64,000 nt of DNA from Physella acuta (taxonomy: Eukaryota; Mollusca; Gastropoda; Physidae), in contig NW_026732587.1 in assembly GCF_028476545.1 (NCBI RefSeq), positions 186,001 through 250,000 on the forward strand, given 5' to 3'. A program made the translations under genes and the position numbers. Position 1 is the stretch's first letter, and the number at the start of each line of letters is the position of its first letter. Shown here piece after piece: positions 49,255 to 59,600 of this stretch. Below the pieces are notes generated by a model, which had not been told where the DNA came from, searched no databases, and worked only from the letters and a program-made list of their open reading frames with translations.

Positions 49255-51649
49255 AATCGTTACGGTTGGTCGTATAGGTAAATAAACACAAGCGTTAGCA
49301 GACAAGACATTTTCTCGCATTTTTCTCATTTCTTTCTTGTATGTGTAAGGGCAAGGCGACTGTTAATGTGCAAGTACAAGCGGGGCGCGCAGGGTATAAC
49401 GCTTCGCTATGAAAACAAACTAATCGTATCTGGTTGAATGCTGGTTGGCAGTGGTTTGAGGACTATTTCATTGAGGAGGGTTGTAGTTGTATGTTGGACT
49501 CTGTTGAACTCGTGTACAAAATAAAGATATGTTATTTTTTTTTCCTTCTAATAAATAGGTGTTGTTGTTTTTTGTTTTGTTTTTAAATTAATTTCAATAT
49601 TATTAGACGATGAGGTCAAATTGTAGGGCTCTTAATAACCTACTTTTAAAAAATTTAATAGGCTCGTCTTGAGATTAGGCCTGAAAGTAAAAGGGATTTT
49701 TTTAGTTATGAATTTAACTTTACACTTTTTAAAATAAAATTAATTGTTTACGGTGCATATTATTTTTAGCGCAATTTCCATTCTGGAGAATTGCGTTTAT
49801 TAACTCGTCTTTTCTGGGAATGTGTGTCCGGGCTTTAAGTCGTATCTCCTCCTCAACGAAGCAATATCGATGACTAGTTCCAAAAGCAATTATGTTAAGC
49901 AAGTTACCAGGATGAACATAGGCCAAAAAAATTCCGGGTTTCTTTCATGGATTTCCCGGAAAAGCCAAAAAACTCGGGAAAAATGCAGTTTTTGGCCCAT
50001 ATCTCGGCAACCAGACCACTTAGCGACTTGAAACATTTACCAATCGATTACTGCCATAATTTAGAACAATATTGCCGAAGAAAGTTTTCAAAAATATCCT
50101 TTCGTTCGGTCACAAAAAATTTTTTTAATTAATTAAAATTTGGACCGAATTAGTAGGCATGTTTATCCAACCCCACCACACGCGTCATCACGTTCAATAG
50201 CTGCGCCATCACGTTCAATGGCTGCGTCATCACGTTCGGTAGCTAGGCGCGCAATGGTTTTTAGTCATGTAACTCTATTGTAAATAAAACATGTAAAATA
50301 CTGAAAAAAATAATAATAAAAAACGTTTTAATAACTAACCAATGGTTTACTAACCCTGCTCTTGATTTACGCTACGACAGAGCTATTTTTAGATAACATA
50401 AGGAAATTGCGCTAAAATTGTCACTAGACTTTTTAATTACCTTGTATTAAATATTATTCATTAAATGTAGAATCCAGTCGGGAAAGCCTATAGGTATATG
50501 AATAAGTAGGCCCATAACTATCTTATATATAATGGGCTATGTGCTAATATTGCATTATCGAGACCTTATAGCTAAAGACAATTTATTACTTTAAAAAAAT
50601 GAAATGCTGATTTGATTTTTTAAATGTAGTTGACATGCATAAATGACGTCACTGGTAGAATGAGAAAAGAATTTGTTACGGTGTGCTCATAAAAATGTGT
50701 GTTGGGAGGGGGGGGGGGGTATTCATTCAACGTCATTTTTTTTGTGGGGGGGGGGGGGGGTCTTTTGTGTTGAAGTTTTGACCATGGGATGAAGGAGTAA
50801 AATTAGCAATACATGACGTCTTTCAAGGATTCAATCCCTTACTTTAACAAACACTCAAAAAGCGTTTTTTTTTTAAATCAATGTGTTTTTTTTATGATCC
50901 ACATAATGTAAATTTTATCGTTTATTTATTGTGACACTGGAAGCAAAAAAAAAAAAAAAAAAAAAAGAAAAGAAAAAAAAGAAGCTAATTTTTTTTAAAT
51001 AAAATAAAACCTAAATTTTTTTTAAAAAGTCGAGAAGATTCGCATCCCGATGTTTGTAAAGATCATAACCTGCCCGAGGTTCTCAAGGCCGTTACCTTCA
51101 GGGGCAAGCAGACGCAACCAGTAGAATTGTGGCGTTTTATCTAAATGTGAAACCATGCTCATCAACTGCCCTCGTAAAACGTTACTTTAAAAAAATCTCC
51201 TCTGCTGCTCATCTCAATAAAGTGATAGTGCTCAGATGTTAAATTGATGAATCAATAAAGCGATAGTTCTCAGATGTTAAATTGATGAATCATAGCACAA
51301 GTGTAAGCGTCTGACTTATCTCTGAAATTAAGAGAACTCAAAAGTGGGAATTGAGAGTTTTCACCTTACGCGTGCTACACCAGGTAAAAAGTGGGATTTT
51401 TTTTTTATGTCTGTGTTCGCCAGATGCAATAATGCTTTCATCATCAACCGACATTTGCACACATTTTAGCTATACTCCAAATTTTCATTTCTTTCGTTTG
51501 ATACGAGTGGCTCACGATCCCCAAGTTGTAGACTCTGGGCTATTTTTATCTTTATGTTAAAACCATTCCGTCTGTTCTTACGCCATTGCAACATGTTACA
51601 AACATTGGTCTGTTTAAAAAACATGTCTCTGTAAATTGTATTCAAACAC

Positions 51650-51790
51650 TGTTTTTACATCAATGGTACGTGTTTACTGCTCTGTTTTTACATGGCAATA
51701 TGTTTAAAACAATGATATGTTTTTACGTGGCAATATGTTTAAAACAATGATATGTTTTTACATGGCAATGTGTTTAAAACAATGATCTAT
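51650..51790. repeat. ~35-bp repeat (ATGGCAATATGTTTAAAACA)
   Basis: Three copies of CATGGCAATATGTTTAAAAC plus AATGATATGTTTTTA. Confidence 0.85.
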
Positions 51791-52849
51791 TTTACAACAC
51801 TTGATAATGTTAGACTTTTATAGGCCCAAGTCTAAGACTTAGACCACAAATGACATCACATCGAAAGTAAACATTCAAATGTTTTCCGTGCTGACCAGTG
51901 CACTGACCAACTAATGAATAGTGCATTTCTTTTCTTGCCGTGAATAGACATGTTTCCTTAGGCAATACGATATGCAGACAAATGGACAGTGTTTCTTTCA
52001 GACATTTATTACGCGGAGGGGTGGGGGGTTGGACACTGGTTGAAGTATTTATTTTGTGTGTAAATTTTATTTCGTTCGGGTTGGGGTGATATGTGGGGGG
52101 GGGGGGGGGGGGGGGGGGGGTAGGAGAGGGGGTGTAGATGCCTTAAGACTGCAGGTAGAGAATAGAAATTTCAAGAAAATACAGACAGAATATAAAATAA
52201 GCTCCTAACAATGTCAGCTGGAATTTTTCTTGGAAATAAAAAACAGGACTTCCTAGTAAAATAGGGGATGCTTCATCGCTGTATTGAGCAATATAGGAGA
52301 GACCTCATCGCTGTATAGAGCTTTTGAACTCATACAAGAAGCATACGCTGGAGAGAGGGCGGGGGGGGGGGGGGGGGGTCGTTAAATTTGTTGTTGGATT
52401 TTCTAATCAAATGCGAGGGGGGAGAGGAACGGAGACTTTCTGGTGAAAGTTAATTCGTAGTCCCGAGTCCCAAATATCATTAATGAGCGGTCATTAGCCC
52501 TTACTTTATTAATACTACTCGTTAACAACAAAACAGTTATTTCCCTTATTCTAAGTGATTCCGTCCCTTGAGAACAAAAATGGACCGAGCGCTATTCTAC
52601 TCATTGTTGCTTGAATCAGTTTATCTTAGAACCTGTCAGTATTGGAGTGGCAACTCACCCCAACACACCCCTCCACCACTGACACAATAAGTAGATAAAT
52701 ATTTAACAAACAGCGCTACTATGCGTGAACGCTGTTTCCGTGTGGGACGAATGACTGTGAGTTACTATTTAACTGTTAGGTGATCCTACATTGTTAAGTT
52801 TTGACTTATCCGGGCAATGTTTCTCAGCCACCTCCAACAATTTTTTTTC

Positions 52850-52908
52850 CTTAGACAAAAATATCTCAACGGGCCGGATGAGTGGGCCTCAGTTTGAAGA
52901 CCCCTGAC
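52850..52908 (-). mobile_element. Fragment resembling a hAT element end
   Basis: On the minus strand, CAGGGGTCTTCAAACTGAGG followed by GGCCC and GGCCCG-type repeats resembles a hAT terminus. No matching second end was found nearby, so this is at most a remnant. Confidence 0.25.
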
Positions 52909-53143
52909 CTACAGCTTTACAAGGGCAAGGTCACTGCACGTCCATACAAAGCTGGTATAAAAATCATAATCTCTAAGACGTAGCTAAAAAAATAAACAAT
53001 ACGTCCACCCATCCACCCGCATAAGACCATCCCCTTTTTTCTGATGCGACCTCCAAAATAACAATGGTCTTCAAATAAGTTACTGCTAGTGGCAAAGGTC
53101 TGCGGATGTTGCTTTCAAACTGTGTGTTACAAAGTCACAATTT

Positions 53144-53190
53144 TGTATATATATATATATATATATACGTATATATATACACACATATAT
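53144..53190. repeat. Short (AT)n tract downstream of EIF2D
   Basis: TATATATA runs interrupted by ACGT and ACACAC, just beyond the possible EIF2D poly(A) signal. Confidence 0.85.
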
Positions 53191-53197
53191 TGCATTA

Positions 53198-53203
53198 TTT
53201 ATT
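53198..53203 (-). terminator. Possible EIF2D polyadenylation signal (AATAAA)
   Basis: This is the nearest AATAAA on the minus strand downstream of the EIF2D stop, about 390 nt after it. The intervening sequence is AT-rich with homopolymer runs, as expected of a 3' UTR. No transcript evidence is available. Confidence 0.3.
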
Positions 53204-53594
53204 GCATCAGCTCATATTGAAGTTTTCTTCAAAAAAAAACATTCGAATGTTTACCGTATAAAGGTTATGTTGGAATAAGATACCTTTTCAAACACAATTC
53301 ACATTATTTTTCAAATGGCAGGAAGTGTGTTTTTACCAAGCCTAATGTTTGCGTTTAATCTGATCCGGCTTTTAAGAGTATTATTTTTCTCATAAAACCT
53401 CCAAGGGAAATCACTTAATGTATTGCTGTCCAGTAGAGTTATTTCCCATGAAACACATTTAAAAAAAAAAAAAAGATGTAAAATATCTCATAAAGGCTCT
53501 TATACAGAATAAATAACAACAATAAAAAGAATATTTTTTTTGTAATCTATTCAAATTGATAAAATAAAAGTCTAGACAATTTTTGCAAGCTTCA

Positions 53595-53665
53595 TTATCT
53601 CTTTTTCTTTTGCTTGGGAGCCAGCTCTATGCCTGTGATGAGTCGCTTGGGAATTTTATATTTTT
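53595..53665 (-). CDS. EIF2D: EIF2D terminal coding exon and stop
   Basis: Acceptor TTTATTTCAG. It encodes EKYKIPKRLITGIEL then APKQKKKR and TAA. Human ends EEYQLPRKHIQGLEKALKPG with a KKK tail, so the terminus is conserved in length and character. Confidence 0.95.
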
Positions 53666-56600
53666 CTGAAATAAATCAGGGTTTTAATCACGTAAGTTAA
53701 AGTTTTAATTAGTTCATACACCACACTAAAAGCTTCACAAAAATATACACGTCAGTGAGCTTAAGTTAGCAAACAGTAAAAATACAACACAGAGATATAG
53801 AAGTTAAACTTGACAAATGTCCAGACCTCTACCAGATATAGTTGACCAATGCCCACATCTGTACCTGCTAAAGTTGACCACTGCCCACACCTATACCTTG
53901 ATTAACCCACCCAACTCAACCAAACTCTACAACCAACCTGTAAGGAGAGTGTAAACAAAATTGATCTGGTTTCCCTGGACCACAACTTGAGGACCCTTGT
54001 TCTTCTGCTCGGACGCCACAACAGAACAGCTGCAGGCCACGGCCTTCTGCACGACCTGGGCAAAGGTCTTCAGGTCAATGCCAAACTCTTCAAGGTTATC
54101 AACAATGGTCACCTGGATGAGAAGAGAATATAGCTCAGTGACCCTACAACACCAGAGATTTCAGAGAAAATCAGACAGCAACACACAGCAAGTTTTATTA
54201 GTGAAATAGAGAGCAACATCAGAGATACAGCAACATAAGAGATGGCATCATCAGAGATACAACAATATCAGAGATAGAGCAACATCAGAGATACAACATT
54301 AGAGAAACAGCAACATCAGAGATACAACATTAGAGAAACAGCAACATCAGAGATACAACATTAGAGAAACAGCAACATCAGAGATACAACATTAGAGAAA
54401 CAGCAACATCAGAGATACAACATTAGAGAAACAGCAACATCAGAGATACAACATTAGAGAAACAGCAACATCAGAGATACAACATTAGAGAAACAGCAAC
54501 ATCAGAAATACAACATTAGAGAAACAGCAACATCAGAGATACAACAACAATAGAGATACAGCAACATCAGAGATACAACAATAGAGATACAGCAACATCA
54601 GAGATACAACAATAGAGATACAGCAACATCAGAGATACAACAATAGAGATACAACAACATCAGAGATACAACATTAGAGAAACAGCAACATCAGAGATAC
54701 AACAATAGAGATACAACAACATCAGAGATACAACATTAGAGAAACAGCAACACCAGAGATACAACAACATTAGAGATACAGCAACATCAGAGATACAACA
54801 ACATCAGAGATACAACATTAGAGATACAGCAACATCAGAGATACAACAACATCAGAGAGACAACATCAGAGATACAACAACATCAGAGATACAACAACAT
54901 CAGAGATGCCGCAGAGAAATGTAGTTAGCTAAAGACAGCAAAAGTTATATTACTGAAACAGCAAGAAACAAGAGAGGCAACAAATAATTGTTGTAAAACT
55001 TAAATGTGCACTCAGGGATACAGACAAGTCGTCTATAATTCCAGCACTAATTAACCCTGGAATTTGTTGTTTCAACTGTTTTTTGTTGAAGGAATCTAAT
55101 CAACTGTTTATCATAAAGGTCCAACTGTTTTATTAGAATTAATAAAGGTATTACAAATATTGTTATTCAGCAGCTTCAAACAGTTTTTTATGTAACATGG
55201 GATTTCCATTTCTTTGATGTTCTAATTATCTTAGATGAAAGGAAGTCTTTGTTGGAGGTATGTATCAAATGATGGTGTTGAACACTTACACCTGTCACTG
55301 AGGTGTGGATGCCTTACACCTGTCACTAAAGTGATCTACCTTTTTCTGTGAAGCCCTCATGGCCACGTCCAGTTTGATGGGGTCCAGTTTTCCCTTTTTG
55401 ATAGTTGGAGGTCCAGAGCCTAAGCTGATGGCTACAGCTGCTTGCATCTTCCCCACCACCCTGCGTCAAGGGGAGAAAGGCAATCTTAGTTTCACATTGG
55501 CTACATACTCCTTTACATACATCCACTCCACACCAACATCATCCACCTGATCCATTCCATACCATCATCCACCTGATCTACTACACACCAACATTATCCA
55601 CTTTATCTACCCCACACCAACATCAGCATATTCCACACCCAGCATACTTCCTGTTTACCCACAAGACAACAACACAAACAAGCAGAGAGCAAATTAACTT
55701 GGGATAACCTACAACACTGGAGAATCATCTGATTCATTCCTGGCACAGGTATATCATTTGTTGGCTAAAGCAACACGTTTCAAACTTTAAAAAAGTGTTT
55801 TTTCCCGGTGGTTTTAGAATGCAGGGATGGTTTGATCACCTACCTGTTGATTACCTGCCTGTTGATCACCTACCTGTTGATCAACTGCCTGTTGATTACC
55901 TACCTGTTGATCACCTACCTGTTGAACACCTACCTGTTGATCACCTGCCTGTTGGTTACCTACCTGTTGAACACCTACCTGTTGATCACCTGCCTGTTGG
56001 TTATCTACCTGTTGATCAACTGCCTGTTGATTACCTACCTGTTGATCACCTACCTGTTGAACACCTACCTGTTGATTACCTACCTGTTGATCACCTACCT
56101 GTTGATCACCAACCAGTTGATCACCTACCTGTTGATCACCTACCTGTTGATCACCTACCTGTTGATCACCTACCTGTTGGTTACCTACCTGTTGAACACC
56201 TACCTGTTGATCACCTGCCTGTTGGTTACCTACCTGTTGATCAACTGCCTGTTGATTACCTACCTGTTGATCACCTACCTGTTGAACACCTACCTGTTGA
56301 TTACCTACCTGTTGAACACCTACCTGTTGATCACCTACCTGTTGATCACCTACCTGTTGATCACCTACCTGTTGATCACCTACCTGTTGATCACCTACCT
56401 GTTGATCACCTACCTGTTGATCACCTGCTCCCAGCTCATATGGTCCAGGTCACCTTCTGAGGGCTTTAAAATTATGTGAGCTAAGACAGGATCCAGTGTT
56501 ACACTCACAGACCTGGAAAAAAAATATTTTAAAAAATTATGTGAGCTAAGACAGGATCCAGCGTTACACTCACAGACCTGGAAAAAAAATATTTTAAAAA

Positions 56601-59600
56601 ATTATGTGAGCTAAGACAGGATCCAGCGTTACACTCACAGACCTGGAAAAAAAATATTTTAAAAAATTATGTGAGCTAAGACAGGGTCCAGCGTTACACT
56701 CACAGACCTGGAAAAAAAATATTTTAAAAAATTATGTGAGCTAAGACAGGGTTCAGCGTTACACTCACAGACCTGGAAAAAAAATATTTAAAAAAATTAT
56801 GTGAGCTAAGACAGGGTTCAGCGTTACACTCACAGACCTGGAAAAAAAATATTTTTAAAAATTATGTGAGCTAAGACAGGGTCCAGTGTTACACTCACAG
56901 ACCTGGAAAAAAAATATTTTAAAAAATTATGTGAGCTAAGACAGGGTCCAGCGTTACACTCACAGACCTGGAAAAAAAATATTTTAAAAAATTATGTGAG
57001 CTAAGACAGGGTCCAGCGTTACACTCACAGACCTGGAAAAAAAATATTTTAAAAAATTATGTGAGCTAAGACAGGGTTCAGCGTTACACTCACAGACCTG
57101 GAAAAAAAATATTTTAAAAAATTATGTGAGCTAAGACAGGGTTCAGCGTTACACTCACAGACCTGGAAAAAAAATATTTAAAAAAATTATGTGAGCTAAG
57201 ACAGGGTCCAGCGTTACACTCACAGACCTGGAAAAAAAATATTTTAAAAAATTATGTGAGCTAAGACAGGGTCCAGTGTTACACTCACAGACCTGGAAAA
57301 AAAATATTTTAAAAAATTATGTGAGCTAAGACAGGGTTCAGCGTTACACTCACAGACCTGGAAAAAAAATATTTTAAAAAATTATGTGAGCTAAGACAGG
57401 GTCCAGCGTTACACTCACAGACCTGGAAAAAAAATATTTTAAAAAATTATGTGAGCTAAGACAGGGTCCAGCGTTACACTCACAGACCTGGAAAAAAAAT
57501 ATTTTAAAAAATTATGTGAGCTAAGACAGGGTCCAGTGTTACACTCACAGACCTGGAAAAAAAATATTTTAAAAAATTATGTGAGCTAAGACAGGGTTCA
57601 GCGTTACACTCACAGACCTGGAAAAAAAATATTTTAAAAAATTATGTGAGCTAAGACAGGGTCCAGCGTTACACTCACAGACCTGGAAAAAAAATATTTT
57701 AAAAAATTATGTGAGCTAAGACAGGGTCCAGCGTTACACTCACAGACCTGGAAAAAAAATATTTTAAAAAATTATGTGAGCTAAGACAGGGTTCAGCGTT
57801 ACACTCACAGACCTGGAAAAAAAATATTTTAAAAAATTATGTGAGCTAAGACAGGATCCAGCGTTACACTCACAGACCTGGAAAAAAAATATTTTAAAAA
57901 ATTATGTGAGCTAAGACAGGGTCCAGCGTTACACTCACAGACCTGGAAAAAAAATATTTTAAAAAATTATGTGAGCTAAGACAGGGTTCAGCGTTACACT
58001 CACAGACCTGGAAAAAAAATATTTAAAAAAATTATGTGAGCTAAGACAGGGTCCAGCGTTACACTCACAGACCTGGAAAAAAAATATTTTAAAAAATTAT
58101 GTGAGCTAAGACAGGGTCCAGTGTTACACTCACAGACCTGGAAAAAAAATATTTTAAAAAATTATGTGAGCTAAGACAGGGTTCAGCGTTACACTCACAG
58201 ACCTGGAAAAAAAATATTTTAAAAAATTATGTGAGCTAAGACAGGGTCCAGCGTTACACTCACAGACCTGGAAAAAAAATATTTTAAAAAATTATGTGAG
58301 CTAAGACAGGGTCCAGCGTTACACTCACAGACCTGGAAAAAAAATATTTTAAAAAATTATGTGAGCTAAGACAGGGTTCAGCGTTACACTCACAGACCTG
58401 GAAAAAAAATATTTTAAAAAATTATGTGAGCTAAGACAGGGTTCAGCGTTACACTCACAGACCTGGAAAAAAAATATTTAAAAAAATTATGTGAGCTAAG
58501 ACAGGGTCCAGCGTTACACTCACAGACCTGGAAAAAAAATATTTTAAAAAATTATGTGAGCTAAGACAGGGTTCAGCGTTACACTCACAGACCTGGAAAA
58601 AAAATATTTAAAAAAATTATGTGAGCTAAGACAGGGTCCAGCGTTACACTCACAGACCTGGAAAAAAAATATTTTAAAAAATTATGTGAGCTAAGACAGG
58701 GTCCAGTGTTACACTCACAGACCTGGAAAAAAAATATTTTAAAAAATTATGTGAGCTAAGACAGGGTTCAGCGTTACACTCACAGACCTGGAAAAAAAAT
58801 ATTTTAAAAAATTATGTGAGCTAAGACAGGATCCAGCGTTACACTCACAGACCTGGAAAAAAAATATTTTAAAAAATTATGTGAGCTAAGACAGGATCCA
58901 GCGTTACACTCACAGATCTGGAAAAAAAATATTTTAAAAAATTATGTGAGCTAAGACAGGATCCAGTGTTACACTCACAGACGTGGAAAAAAAAAGTTTT
59001 GAACACACAGTTATTTCACACACGTTTTGCAATATTTCTGTTTGATACTGGTGGCAGAAATAATGATAAAAGTTAATGAAGCAACATGTTAATGATAACA
59101 CAAAAATTTAAAAAGCAACAAATATAACAAAGCCTAAATTAAATGACTGTGTAGTTGTGACACAGCCACACAGCAGATATGTATAAAAATGGTGCAGTTA
59201 TCACTAACATACAAAAGATATTTATAAAAACATACTTGCCCCTCTCTTCACGCTGCAAGTTGTTAGCTTTGATGTAATCTGTCACTAGCTGTCTTACATC
59301 TGACATCAACAGCGCGTCACCTTTCCTGAAGGTACAACATTTATTGTATTTACCAATTATAAACATTTGCCGTTCCTGAAGGTACAACATTAATTGTATT
59401 TACCAATTATAAATTTTGCCTTTCCTAAAGGTACAATGTTTATTGTACTGAAGCTAGTGTTTCAACATTTAAGTGTTTTTACCAAATATTAGTTGCTTTT
59501 CCTGATATACAACAGCTTATTGTTGTGAAAATTTTGCTAAAAACTGCCTTTTCATAAAACATAATTCAAGTACAAAACTAAGGGAAATAACACACAGAAC

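Larger units (their letters stand above)
48778..53594. other. Intergenic region between the Ig gene start and the EIF2D end
   Basis: Holds the presumed Ig-gene promoter (no TATA box recognised), a small divergent frame at 49,063, poly-G runs (50,708; 50,746; 26 G at 52,095; 52,361), poly-A at 50,946 and GGGAAATAAC-like motifs. No other exon was recognised. Confidence 0.5.

Noticed and set aside
55795-56479. Plus-strand 221-223-codon frames of LPVDH / LLITY repeats
   Set aside because: Antisense translation of the 15-bp array. The true coding exon is on the minus strand.
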